DNA of 64,000 nucleotides, taken from Puccinia triticina (Eukaryota; Basidiomycota; Pucciniomycetes; Pucciniales; Pucciniaceae). Position 1 is the first letter of the stretch. Every line of letters begins with the position of its first letter. The stretch covers positions 4,960,001 through 5,024,000 of the forward strand of contig NC_070571.1 in the NCBI RefSeq assembly GCF_026914185.1, in the 5' to 3' direction. A model generated the notes under the pieces. The model did not search any database and was not told the origin of the DNA. It saw only the letters and a list, made by a program, of their open reading frames with translations. Positions 10,931 to 22,537 of this stretch are shown here, one piece after another. The position numbers and the translations under genes are program-made.

Positions 10931-11442
10931 GCCTTTCGCCTGTCTCCTCTTCGGGGAGACCATTTGTACCACTTGTCGTCTTCCCCTCCTTTTCATGTTG
11001 GTTGCCCCGCTCTTCCTTTCAATATCTTCTTGCAATCCATCCGGTCCAATGCGCTTCTTCTCGTTCTTCTTTCTTTTGCTCGATGTAGATATTAATTGAT
11101 TCATTGTCGCCGGCTTCTTGTAATGTTAACCATACCATTCTGCTTTCATTTCCATTATTGGACACACCGCCTGCCCAAACGAGTCGTGAATTGAGCCAAC
11201 TTTCATATGTGCAGACAACACATAGATGCCATGTGTGCGTGCGATGACTGTGCAGAGGGGTCTACAGACCTGAGATTCCTGACAGCCAAATGAGAACAAG
11301 CCATGTGAAGTTCACTGTGTGTCTGCCATGATTGGTGTCAGTGCTAAAGATTTCACTTGATGCCCGGGTACCCGCCACAGGTGCGGCCCGGGTACCTTCC
11401 CAAAAAAAACGCTAATTCTCAGCACGCGCACGCGCACCCCTC
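10931..11442. other. Intergenic, no gene
   Basis: 3' flank of the aminopeptidase gene with T-rich sequence. A short palindromic GCCCGGGTACC...GGTACC stretch lies at about 11361-11397 and an alternating CACGCGCACGCGCAC tract at about 11423-11437. No coding signal was seen. Confidence 0.5.
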
Positions 11443-12437
11443 ACCTCTGAAAAGCACCTTGTGAGCTTCTTGGCAGTAGCACACCCCAGGAAATTCATGT
11501 GCAACTGGGGGTCTAACTTGGGTGATTTCCTACTAAAGATACCCGCCAGAACCTTAGCTACATATCAGTGCTGAAAACTCCAACAATTTTGGATCATCAA
11601 GTTAAATACTCTTTACCAAAATAGCTAGCTGCAAGGCATTAAACCACCAACAGAAATAATTTTGAGGCAGCTGGAGACTTTGGTCATATCTACTACTAAT
11701 TGCCTCCACCACAGTTGATTGTGCCTCCACCACATTTATTAGTCCCTCTGCCACAGTTATTAGTCCCTCTGCCACAGTTATTAGTCCCTCTGCCACAGTT
11801 AATAGGCGGAGAGACTTGGAGGGACTGATAACTGTGGCAGGGGGACTGATAAGTGTGGCAGGGGGACTGATGAGTGTGGCAGGGGGACTAATAACTGTTT
11901 CATAGGGACTAATAACTGTGGCAGAGGCACTATTAACTGTGGGGGAGGGACTAATAACTGTGGCAGAAATGATTAGTAGTAGATATGACCAAAAGCCCCA
12001 GCTGCCTCAAAATTATCTCTGTTGGTGGGTTAATGCATTTCAGCTAACTATTTGGGTACAGAGTATTTAACTTCACAATTTGGTGCACTTTTCAGAACCA
12101 TAGATAAGGTTCTGGCAGAGATCACTGCCAGCATATTTGGCTGGGATGAAGTCATCCCAGTTTAACTGGGATGCACTCAACCAATTTAAAATGGGTTGAT
12201 CTTATCCAATGAAATATAAAACCAAGGGGGGGACCTTGGATTTATATTTCATCAGTTGAGATCAACCAAGTTTAAATTGGCTGAGTTCATCCCAGTTTAA
12301 CTGGGATAACCTCAACCCAGCCAATTATGCTGTCAGTGTATCCTTAGTAGGAAATCCACCAAATTAGACCCCCAGTTACACAAGAATTTCCTGGGGTGTG
12401 CTACTGCCAAGAAGCTCACAAGGTGCTTTTCAGAGGT
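11443..12437. mobile_element. Large palindromic element with inverted minisatellite core
   Basis: About 995 bp. The outer arms (from 11443 and back from 12437) are near-identical inverted repeats of about 95 bp, starting ACCTCTGAAAAGCACCTTGT. Similarity continues inward, for example CAAAATAATT(T)TGAGGCAGCTGG on the left against its complement near 12000. The centre holds about four head-to-tail units of CCTCTGCCACAGTTATTAGT (about 11707-11800) facing about six inverted units of ACTGATAACTGTGGCAGGGG (about 11822-11965). The whole element can form one long hairpin. No transposase frame is present. A diverged fragment of an arm recurs at 12480-12610. Confidence 0.7.
12137..12324. mobile_element. 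Foldback MITE nested in the palindromic element
   Basis: Starts TTGGCTGGGATGAAG and ends with the matching CCCAGCCAA. Both halves contain CATCCCAGTTTAACTGGGAT and complementary ATATAAA/TTTATAT tracts, so it is almost entirely self-complementary. It interrupts only the right arm of the host palindrome and therefore arrived later. Confidence 0.65.
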
Positions 12438-12479
12438 CATGCTGCACACTGTAAAATTTTTGGGGGCTTTGGGGCACCG

Positions 12480-12780
12480 TTGCTAATGCTTTGGCAGATT
12501 TCCTTAGTAGGAAATCCCCCAAATTAGACCCACAGTAGCACACCCATTTCCTGGGGGTGCTAATGCCCTGCAGTTCACCATGTGCTCTTAAGAGCACTTT
12601 CTGACTGCTGTAAAATTTTGGGGGGATTTGGGCACCCCAGTGAGGAGGTATAGTTTTTTCTTTAATTTTCAGCATTTTTTGTGGAATTAAAATTCTGACT
12701 CCCATTCTGGATAGTGGAATTAATTCTCTGACTTCCATCCTGGATAGCCGAATTAATTTTCCAACTCCCAAAATATTTCC
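12480..12780. repeat. Arm fragment and ~33-bp short tandem repeat
   Basis: 12480-12610 repeats, in diverged form, the arm of the neighbouring palindromic element. At about 12690-12770 a unit of about 33 bp (GTGGAATTAA...CTCCATCCTGGATA type) occurs about 2.5 times. Open frames on the minus strand here follow the repeats and are not taken as genes. Confidence 0.5.
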
Positions 12781-12789
12781 GGACCAATT

Positions 12790-13728
12790 TTGGGTCCTGG
12801 CAACCCAAGGCGGACGTCAAATTCAGGTCTTTGGGACGTCCACAACATTTGGGAGTCAATTTAAATTTTTGGGAGTTGATTTTGAAACTCCCTATAAAAA
12901 AGTGCCCACCAAAAGTTGAAATTCTCTCAGGCCACGGGGTCAACATAGCGCGTAAGTCCGTCCTTTGGGGGTTGCTTTGCTCCCCCAAGGAGGAGGGAAT
13001 TAGCTAAGTTAGCTTCTCAGCAGCCTTCTGACTAGGACCAGGCACAAGGTTGGAGATGTCTGCTTGGACTTCCTTGAGGCTGTCAACGTCACAAAATGTC
13101 TGAGTGACAGCTGCTGTCGTGGATGCGGCGGCTTTTCCCAAAGCTGGGAGCTTGGAATACGATTTATCTTTTATCTTTTTTCTTCTTTATCTTTATCTCC
13201 AATAAGGTGTCCCCCGCTGTGCGCACAGTCCCAGAAGTGGCGGGAGTTTGGGAGTCAGCTGAAGCTGCAGCAGGATCAAACGCGCACAAGCTTGTTTGGT
13301 TATCTTTATGGCCTGATCCGCTGAGGAGCCATGAATCCCGGCGGTCACTGCAAGTTTTCTCGGATCCTGCTCATTATAAAAGCATCCGGCTGGAGGTTTA
13401 TGATTGGAAATGCTTGTATTGATACTAATATTATTACTCTGATGATCATGATGGTTGATGGTATTGTCCCAGATGATCTCTTGGGGGAAGAGACAATGGG
13501 TCCAGAACAAGTAGATAATAGGTAATGAAATCAAATGAGAGAACGGGTTACTTTGGGTTGGATGAATGAAGAGAGCCAATGAGTTCAATGAAAACAAAAT
13601 AGGGGTGTAATACATATTTTTGCTCGCAGTTCACGATTTATCCTGCAAAGTAGAAGTCCATGAGAATTTGGTTTTTTCTAAGCTGTTATTCATACCAGGC
13701 TGTTCAACAGAAGATAGCAATTACAGGT
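12790..13728. other. Intergenic, no gene
   Basis: Contains an AAGTCCGTCCTTTGGGGG...AATTAGCTAAGTTAGC motif at 12951-13014, one more degenerate MITE end. From about 13670 sequence resembling the introns of the downstream exon-pair repeat appears (TATTCATACCAGGCTGTTCAA), a truncated further repeat unit. No independent gene was seen. Confidence 0.5.
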
Positions 13729-14400
13729 TCACTTGACTTTGCGCCGTTTGGCTGATCGTTTGCCCCTGAGGATTGTTTCATGCTCAAGTTTCTGCTTGTG
13801 CTCTGCAGAGAAGATAATGAGTATTGATTTTGACTAGGCTAGTATTCATGCCGGCCTGTTCAATGAAAGGGAAAACCTACGTGCTTGCTTGGGCGCCCGG
13901 CTGTTCCGCCCCGGCGAGTCGATTTTGGCCTGGCCGGCATGCTTTTCATGTTGTATACATTTAGCTTCTGCTTTGGCCTGCGGATTAGAAGATAATTAGT
14001 ATCTTGGACAAGGCTGGTATTCATGCCACCTTGTTTGATTAGAGTGGGAAACTCACAGATGCATCCGAATGCGCTGACAACCGGCGCCGCTTGGCTGATG
14101 GTTTCCCGCTGAGGTTCTTTCTATGGTTGGGTTGCTTCTTGTGCTCTGCGGAAAAGAAGATAATGAGTATTAATTTTGACTAGTCTGGTATTCATGCTGG
14201 CCTGTTCAATGAAAGAGAAAACCTACGGGCTTGCTTGGGCGCCCAGTTGTTCCGCTCCGATGAGTCGATTTTTGCCCGGCCGGCTTGCTTTTGTAGTATA
14301 CATTTAGCTTCTGCTCTGGCCTGCGGATTAGAAGATAATTAGTATCTCGAACGAGGCTGGTATTCATGCCAGCTTGTTCGATTAGAGTGGGAAACTTACA
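13729..14400 (-). repeat. Tandemly duplicated exon pair with introns
   Basis: Two direct copies of about 330 bp, each containing an intron, an exon of 94 or 97 nt starting GCC A(G/A)A GCA GAA GCT AAA TGT, a second intron, and an exon of 89 or 74 nt starting AGCACAAG. The 3' end of the large exon before 14400 matches the end of the 89-nt exon, so the array has about 2.5 units. Splice sites are conserved in both copies (GTAAGT/GTGAGT and GTAGGT donors; CCGCAG or CTGCAG acceptors). Confidence 0.8.
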
Positions 14401-17089
14401 GATGCATCCGAATGCGCTGACAACCGCCGACGTTTGCCTGATAGCCGCGTCTCACAATTTTTCCTGGAGTAGAAGATCAGGCTTGAGTGTTTGATCCACT
14501 TTTCAGTAATCTCATCATCTCTATCGTGGATCTTCAGGAAGTCTTCTGGTATCGCATAAATCAGTTGATTTAGCGCCCAGCGCATCTCCGGTGTTAGACA
14601 CTGAATTTCCTCCAGACCAAAAAACTGATAATAAACTTGTGTCGTGTCAAGGGTGGCTGACGGACTTATCCAATTGGTGATGGTTGAATCAGGCTTGCCT
14701 CTCAAGTTGAATAAAAGAATAAGATACGGATTGAGAGGGTTGATCCCTTCAATTTCAGCATAACTTTTACTCCACTTGAAACTGTCCTTCCATTCAAGGG
14801 GACCCGACTGATTTTTTGTTTGAACACCACAAAAGGCGATGTTTTTGAGGTCTAGTTTTGGAGGTTCAACCCCAGGTGTCGGTCCGAGATAAATCGTAAA
14901 AAGCTTGTCAAGCCCACGCTGCCCCCGCTTACATTGGACCGCAACGCCTTGGTACAAAAAATTCATCAAGTTGCTAGCGTCGGGCGTGTACTCAATCCTG
15001 GAGAGATGGTTGAAAAAGATGCGCCCACGATCCAGGAGTTGGGATTTGTTTCTATTCTGTTCCGTGTGCAGACCCCTCAACATGTTTTCTCGAGGTTTGC
15101 CGGTTAAGGTTTCGAGAAAATCTACCAATCGAACCAAACTTCCGCCTGGGATTGATTCCTCCTCGCTACCAATACGCTGCTGTGTTTTTTGCATAGCACG
15201 TATCAAGATTAATCTGGTTGCCATTTCGCCAGCATCTCCGAGGGCAACGAGTCCTTCCTGCACTGCGATAGCAAGTTCTTTGATACATTTGACCCAACAC
15301 GCGTCCTTCTTGACAAGGTATTTGCTGGCCGCTGCCGCATAGACGAACTGCGGGGGATAATCGCTGACGATCATTTCTCGAGTTGAGTCGATGAACATAC
15401 AGTGCGCCGCATGACTCGAAACAAGTGTTGAGTTTATGGGTGAATGTGAGCCTAGCCGGGTCTGTATCATAGAGCCCAGCAAGGCAAAGCATCGCGCCGG
15501 GGTCAATTCTTGAAGAGTAGGGGGTCTAGACAGGCCCAGTAGTTTTGCCCCAGCAATCATCGCCGTCTTTCCGATGGGATCTGGGGTACCCTTTGCAGTT
15601 GCGCCTTTGAAATATAACCCGTAAAATGGGCAACCATAGTTGAAGAGCCGAGCGGGCGATTCCAGCTCACGCCAATTTTTTGGTGGTTTGTTGACATCAT
15701 CGACAAACAGGTCAAGCGTTGATATTTTGTAGATCGGCGCAAACAATTCGTAGCCCAATTGGTGGCCCCTGGCACTTGGGTCTTCTGTTGACGACGGACT
15801 GAAGTTGGCCACCTTTGAAGTTGTATCAGTGAAGACGCTAAAGATTCCCTTTTCGGCGGGTATCTCGGATAAAGCCCGGCGAAACAAGCAAAAGTATGAG
15901 ACATCATGATTCTTGTCTATTGGATCCATCAAATTGCTGGGCTCATCTATCGCTATTAGTACCTTCAGATGTCCGTGTTGGATGCATTGAATACTTTCGC
16001 TCATTCGCATTGCAGCATCCTTCAAGGAACAAGTCAGGCTCTTCGCGTCCTTCTCTTTCATCGCTCGCATCCCGTTCCTTACACTAGCATTGAATTTCGT
16101 TTTCGGTGTGTTGTTCTTTTGAAAGCTGTAATTAGTCCATTCTTGCAATTGCTTTACCACGGGTTGAGCAGCAGTTTTCTTATTTGAAAAGAATTTAGTC
16201 ACCGTGTTGAAAATGGCAGTCAAAAAGCTGAGATAGAGGATATTCATGTCCTTCTTCTGTTCCACCCGTGGGACCATGTCCTGAGCAAGTTCGGAACGAG
16301 GGGGCTGGTCGGTGGAGTCGGCAGGCCGGAGACAGATATACACCACGCATGTGTGGTGAGCCAGCTCCATGAGCAATCGAGTTTTGCCGCTCATTGTCGG
16401 GCCAACGATCGAAGTGTAGGGTGCCTGGAATTCACTTCTTTTCCATTGATATGCAAAGTTTTGAAGGGTTTCCAAGCATGGCATAACGATAAGATCGTAC
16501 CGCTCGTATTTTACGGAGAAACCTTCCTGGACGACGTCTGTAGACCAGTCGATATCTTCAACTCGGGCAGTTACATCTTGAGCTGGAGTGGTGGAACCAG
16601 GTTTCTGAAGTTGAGCAAGCATGTCTTTGACCCCCATTTTAAGATAGTTGGTATCGGCCGGGAACCGCAGCAAGTAAGCACACCGGATGAGTTTCAGTTT
16701 TTCCTTTTTTCCCTTTTTTTTCTTGTGTCCACCAGGGTCTATGAGGCTCTCCTGCAGTCTTTCAAAATTTCCCACATTAATGAAATTTACCCATGACAGG
16801 CCGAAAAGTTTATTGCTGGCGGGAGGAACTGCTTGGAAAACTTCGTCGTTGTATTGTCGCACCTTTTCCACTTGAGAACTCGTATAGCGTGTCAGTGGGT
16901 GTCAGGAAGCTTGTGGTGACCTGAAAGGAATCACTTACATCCAACAGCTTTGAGAAAATCATTGAAGGACTGTTCACAATTTCGAAGATTCCGGTGAAGT
17001 AAACGAAAGCGGTCGCGTTCATTCTTCGTGGCTTGATCGTCTTGATTTTGTGATGGAATGTTTGACTGCCGACAGTGATGAGAGTCCAT
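13729..17089 (-). CDS. P-loop NTPase with PD-(D/E)XK-like nuclease region and basic tail (Crinkler-RHS-like)
   Basis: Six minus-strand exons, 17089-16939, 16870-14400, 14320-14227, 14145-14057, 13977-13881 and 13802-13729, join in frame to about 991 residues. Visible parts: Walker A GPTMSGKTR at ~207-215; a Walker B-like strand KVLIAIDEP at ~353-361; GLDKLF at ~703 followed by AFCGVQTKN at ~730-737, the D...QxK arrangement of PD-(D/E)XK nucleases. A three-fold tail motif KRRRLSAHSDAS / KRRRLSAHSDAS / KRSAKRRKVK gives likely nuclear localisation signals. The architecture matches the NTPase-plus-nuclease core described for Crinkler-RHS-type proteins of fungi and oomycetes, but I see no Crinkler header domain. 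The GTG codon at 16871 is not a start: the upstream exon supplies an ATG at 17089. A simple two-exon reading would stop at 14382 inside an intron. Function is inferred, and the nuclease motif has Q in place of E. Confidence 0.65.
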
Positions 17090-17944
17090 CAATGTTGAGA
17101 TGTCAATCTCCCAGCTGTGAATATGAGGAGATTAGGAGGGAATCTTACTTTGGCCATCGTCGGGTGGTCGGTTGGAGGTGTGTTGGGTGTGTTTCGGGTT
17201 GCTGGGTCGGTATTGGGCACCATGTGCCAAACTTAGCTAAGTCCCTCGATCGGAGGCGCGCGAGGCGACCCTCCGAAGGAGGGACCCTAACTTGACACAA
17301 GTCCCCCCTGGTGGGAGGCTCGCTGTGGCTGGCCGCGAAGCGGCCACTCCCGCAGGGAGGGACTTGTGCACAAAGTCAAAATTTTGGCTGAGAAAGAAAT
17401 CATGAATGGCTGGAGGAAAAATACTTAGCATCACCCAGCCTCCCCCTCAGCTCCAGTGGACCTGCCCCAGAGCCAATTTACACTTCTCAATCTCAGCTTT
17501 CAAATGGCGCTGGTCTCATCTCCTCAATCCTTATCATTTTTTCTGTACTAATGTTTTAAAAATAAAAAAACACAAAGAAATGTAAACCAAGGAATTACAA
17601 CCATCATGCCTTGTGGATATTGGATTCACAAGCCTGCAGATATCTGCAGATCCTACACCTGTAGCCACTCAATTGTTGCAGATAGGATATTCAATTGTGC
17701 ATATTATAATAGGATCTTCAGTGCAATGGAATATCCTCCAGGATTCCTTTGACCTCCAAAACGGATTCCTTCAATCAGTTTTGGAGTTTATGCCTGAAAA
17801 ACTTGGGGGAGGGTGCCCATCAGCACTGCCAAGAAAACTGTCTATTCAGTTTTTCTTGTACATATTTTGGTGAATTTTAAATTTTGTTTTTGTGTTTTTA
17901 GGATTGAAAATCCTTCCTTTGTCTGCCAGCCTGCAGACATTATT
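17090..17944. other. Intergenic with MITE-end sequences
   Basis: At 17230-17362 two facing pairs of inverted motifs occur (ACTTAGCTAAGTCCCTCGAT...CCGAAGGAGGGAC and ACAAGTCCCCCCTGG...GGGAGGGACTTGT). The rest is AT-rich without a gene. Confidence 0.5.
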
Positions 17945-18727
17945 CATAAGCCTCTCCTACGGCGAGCCCTCCAGGCGGGGTCCCCCGGACCCTCCATTTG
18001 AGAGGCTTAGTTAAGCTAGCTTATGCCCTACCTCGCAAAACAGTACGCAGCAGAAATCCCATTTGGCTGAGGAAAATTTTCAAAAAATTCAACTCTTGAT
18101 ATCTCGACTCAAGTAAAAGCCATTGGAAATCTGGGCAGACAGAATTGTCCGCCTACATACATCTGCCCTTCCACCTGCCACCTCCCTGAGGCAGTGGTGC
18201 TCTATTTCCACTTTTGAATCTGAAAAGGGAAATCAGGGATTTGTGAGCGCTCTTAACACAGGTCCTTGGGTAAATCCATACTTTGACACATGCCAAAGAT
18301 GGTCTTATGTACAACATCCCTTGAGTCTGACAGACCAATACAAATGTGCAACCCAATGCGTGTGATTATCAAGAAGGTGGTGTTCAGCTGTCAGGTTTCA
18401 GAAAAACATGCACTAAAACAACTGCTAGCACTTGCAAGAAGGCAGTCAGATGTCTTGTGTTGGATAATTATTTATAAATCAGGTTTGGGTGTTGAAAATA
18501 TATAAAAAAATGTGAGCAGACAGCCATGCTTCTTGCACATCTTTTGGGGTAGCTCACTTGGACTCAAGTACATTTGTGTAGCTGCTACAGGACAAGACAT
18601 AACAAAATGTGCAAAACACCCTTCTGCTGCCTACTGTTTTGCGAGGTAGGGTGTAAGTCCCTCCTTTGGAGGGTTCCTTTGCAACAGCGCTTGCGCGCCT
18701 CCAATTGAGGGACTTAGATAAGTTTGA
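17945..18727. mobile_element. Foldback MITE, family shared with 55013-55640
   Basis: Inner inverted repeats GCCCTACCTCGCAAAACAGTA...GCAGCAGA (left, ~18026) and TCTGCTGCCTACTGTTTTGCGAGGTAGGG (right, ~18625) are near-perfect complements. The right end continues into GTAAGTCCCTCCTTTGGAGG...TTGAGGGACTTAGATAAGTTTG. The left outer end is rearranged (CCTCTCCTACGGCGAG...GAGAGGCTTAGTTAAG). No coding region lies inside. Confidence 0.65.
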
Positions 18728-18784
18728 CCATGTGCATATATTTATGTATTTACACAAACCACTACTCCTATCAACTCCAGCAAG

Positions 18785-20957
18785 ATGGCTCAGTCCGCCA
18801 ACAAACAAGGATTGCTTCACCACCGTCTGCGCAACAGTCTCACTTTACAAGGGATCAACACCGTTTCAGATTTCTTCAGTCGTGAACGCAGCGGTAAGCA
18901 AGCCAAGCACTCAATCATCAACCAATGTAATAACTTAGCATATTACAGAAATCCTGGAATACAACCAATCTCTTATGATAATCATGTCATTGGATTCCCA
19001 TAGACGGCTTAACTTGGCAATAGTGAAAATTATTTCCCTTGACCAAGAACATCACTTCACACCTTTAGAGCCTCTTGTCGCGCTCATCCTCAACGGAAAA
19101 ACCCAATCCAATGAAGAGATGCATGATCTCATTGAAGAAAACTTTGCCAGCACCCCAAACCCCAGTCCCCAAATGACCGATCCCCCAACATATTTAAATG
19201 TCCGATCAACCCCGGATGGGACCGGCACCACACCCGGCCTCACCAATTCCTTGGGCCAGATTGATGAATTTCTTCATCTGTTAAAACGTGAACTGAGCAA
19301 CTTAATGTACACAAATGTCCCAGGTTTGTTTGAGCACTTCACAAACAAGTAATTCATGCCTCTTGATTTGCGCCTCACTCCCCACAAAAGTTTTATTGAA
19401 GAAAAGTGTGCAGACAAATTTCACGACAGGTCAAAGACTTGTATGTGGAACTGGATCAATACATTCTTTGCCCAGTTGGAGAAGCAAGAGTCAACCATTC
19501 AGAATTCTCGTACTTGGCAGACTGCTCCTACCAAGCCTTTGATGGGTGTTGATGGGCAACACATGGTGGACGGCCCAATCACGTCCCGGAGCATCAACAC
19601 CAAAAATTCCATTAAAAATGTGCTAGTCCCTTTCAAGCTTAAGAGTCACAAATCAGATGCCAACAATGCTTACATCTGTTTAGCCAAATATGTCTACAAG
19701 GTCTTCAAATTTCAGCCAACCCAAAGTTTTGTTGTTGGGCTTACTCTGTGCAGAACCTGTCTACAGCTCTGACAGTTTGATAGATCCAGAGCAATTGGTT
19801 CCGAATTGCTTGACCTCAAAGCGGACAAAAAACACTTGAAAATGTTTTTTGATATCTTCTTATACTTCTTAACGTGCAATGAGAAGCAACTTGGCTTTGA
19901 TCCAACCTTCATCAAGAATAAAGCAGGTCATCAGATTGTTGTAATCAAAACTGACGACGGTACTCAAACACTCTTAATTGACAACATCCTCTTTTGAGCA
20001 ACAGGAATCTGCACACGTGCAACAACCTGCTAGAAAGCACATATCAATAGACAGAATGGAAGTTTTCTGATCAAGGATTCTTGGAGCCTGCTGACCGGGG
20101 AGAGGAAGGTGTTATGCTTTGTCAAGTTAACAAAAAGAATGTAGCTCACATGGCGCGATATTATCACCATGAAGATGTTCACATGGCCAAGAAGAGAGTC
20201 AAAATCCAATCTCACATCTGGAGAGGAATCAATTTCCAGTCGAAGTCAACGATTGAATTCACTAATGCACCCAATGATCCACAAGTGCCAAATGAGTATT
20301 TTAATTGGGTTCATAGGTGGTTGGTCCTCAAAGATGTGGGGCAACCCATTTGGAAAGCTGATTGCCCGGCTTGTCTGTTGAAGGCCCTCAAGGACTGTAT
20401 CAGAGGACACCAGGGATTATTGCAGGCTGGCTATCTTCACCGAGACATCTTGGTCAACAATCTTATGATTGGTGACAAAGACAATCCGTATTGAAATTTC
20501 CTGATTGACCTGGATGTTTCAATTCCTTACCCTCTCAAAAATTGCGTAGAACGCAAAGAAAGAACTGGCACTAAAGTCTTCATATCAATCAACTTGCTCA
20601 GAAAACAACATGCGCATGATTTCATGGATGATCTGGAATCATTTTTTTTGGGTCTTTTTATGGATTTGCATTCATTTCCCTGCCAAAGAACAGAAAAGTT
20701 TTATTTTGATACAATGGATTTACTGCACCCCGCAAGGGCTAGCACACACAAAGGCTGGTTGCCTCACTCACATTACAGACCTTAACAAGCATTTCACATC
20801 TTGTTACACCAAAGACCCTCTCATCAAATGTGTGGGCAAGTTTGCCAAAACCATGCGCAATCCCGGTGTCAGAGGCAAGAATTCCAAGAAACTTTATCAA
20901 GATATATTGACCATTTTGGAAACTGCCTGGACAGAGCTCAAAGCATCATCACCCTGA
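18785..20957 (+). pseudogene. FunK1-type fungal protein kinase pseudogene
   Basis: The order of FunK1 landmarks is intact: an N-terminal LLHHRLRNSLTLQGINTVSDF exon to 18891, then (after an intron ending at about 18948) a long linker, LQL-stop-QFDRSRAIGSELLDL, TTC-stop-KAH, FLIKDSW, VAHMARYYHHEDVH, the catalytic loop LHRDILVNNLMIG, FLIDLDVS (the DFG-like site), then DDLESFF and the C-lobe. It is clearly broken: in-frame stops at 19350 (TAA), 19770 (TGA), 19995 (TGA), 20031 (TAG) and 20492 (TGA), and frameshifts near 20085-20110 and at the T-run near 20641-20650. Three of the stops replace tryptophans conserved in the family. FunK1 kinases are expanded in basidiomycetes; this copy cannot make a kinase. 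Confidence 0.8.
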
Positions 20958-22537
20958 GTAGGTCCCCCAATCTTCCTCTGCCTTTTTGGCTAGCCCACTG
21001 ACTCAACATCTCATTTCTAGGATTCTAGTTTTTGCTTACATTTTCTTTCCAATATCATCATTGAATTTGTTCCCCATTGTTTTTGATTACAAATCCCCTG
21101 TGGATATATTCTTCTTCCCTCCCTTTCCCAAACCATTTCCAATTGTTTGAATTGTAATTTTACTTTTCAATTCAATAGTCAATAGACTCAATTGCATTCA
21201 GATTCATGTAAAATCTTGTAAAACTTTGTAACAGATAAGTTGTATAATCAGAAAATAGGCTTAGATGTTATCCCGCAATACCAGCAGGAGCAGAAAGTAT
21301 CTGCTATATAACAAGGAGAAAAATGGTATGGAAAAATGAATGTAGAGAATTTTAAATTTAGTTCTGGTTAAGAATTTGAGCCACTTGTCTTTCTTGTAGC
21401 CAGGAAATTGTGAATTTTCATTTGTTGCACTTGGGCATTCTTCATTTGTTGGCAAAAATTATTGAAAATACATCAATGGCAATACAAAAATCCCAAGGAG
21501 ACAGAACTGTAGAGGAGATCCCAAAGGCTTAGAAAGATGTGGTTCAGACCTGTGAATGGGCTGGAAGGTGGAGCTACTGAAAAGTTGAAACACCTTACAG
21601 CCAAATGGTACTTTCTGCTCCCCTATGAAATTGTGGGATAATATGCAAGTCCCTCCCTGCAAAAGGGGCAGCATTGCTGCCAGCCACAGCAGCCCTCCCA
21701 CCAGGGGGGTTCTTGTGTTAAGTTAGTGCTGAGATGAATGAAAATCTTTTCTGAAAAAAAACATTGAATGTTGAACAGGACCTACTAAAACTGCAAGAAA
21801 AATGTGGTACATAAAAACCATCATGATGGAGGCCCCTGGTATCACCCAGGGCATATAGACCCAGTTGGGGTCCCAAATTGAATGCATCTGTATTCTGGCC
21901 ATTTAGGAGAGAAGTTTACCTCCTTAATAGTCAGTCTCCAAACCCATTACCAAGAAGGACATACTCCCTTCTTGACTATTAATAGAGTTATTGCCCACAA
22001 AGAAGGGTTTCTTGCCTGCTTGATGACCAGTCTGCAGACCAACCAGCAAGAAGGAAAAGCTCCCACATTGATTTCCAATGTGTGTTGTCCTAAATAGCGG
22101 AGGGGAGGTATTCCCTTCTTGAAGACTTGTTTCTCACAATAAAAAAAAGGAAAAATATGAGCCGAGTTGCTGAATTGACTGGTGTAGTGGTTATTCCTGT
22201 GTTTGCAGGTGGGGAAATTCAAAGTTTCATTTATACTGACTAAACACCTCAAGATAAAGCCAATTGGACATCAGAAATTGGATCCAAGGCCAAAATAACC
22301 CCTAGCAAAGCTGAAACAAATATGATACATGGAGCATATCTGATAAACATTTTTCATTGAAGATACAGACCTAGATGTCCAATTTTTTGTTTTCAGCCAT
22401 CAAATACTTAATAATGGCTAAAAAGACAAAATTGGGAATTTTGGTATGCATCTTCAATTTAAAACATTTACCAGATACACACCATGTATCATATTTGTTT
22501 CAGTGTTGCCATTAGTTACCCACTGGAACCACTCTTA
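20958..22537. other. Gene-free AT-rich stretch with a MITE end
   Basis: No coding signal. 21646-21722 carries GCAAGTCCCTCCCTGCAAAAGG...TTCTTGTGTTAAGTTAG, a solitary piece of the CCCTC-type foldback family. Around 21890-22150 there are imperfect inverted and direct repeats with GAAGGAAAA/TTCCTTCTT-type arms. Confidence 0.5.

Noticed and set aside
12662..12988. 108-residue minus-strand frame with repeated Gln-Asn-Ser motifs
   Set aside because: The motifs come from a 33-bp tandem repeat next to a transposon arm.
14382..16871. Reading the NTPase gene as one exon with a GTG start
   Set aside because: GTG initiation is not expected in a fungal gene; an upstream in-frame ATG exon and four downstream exons with conserved splice sites explain the region better.
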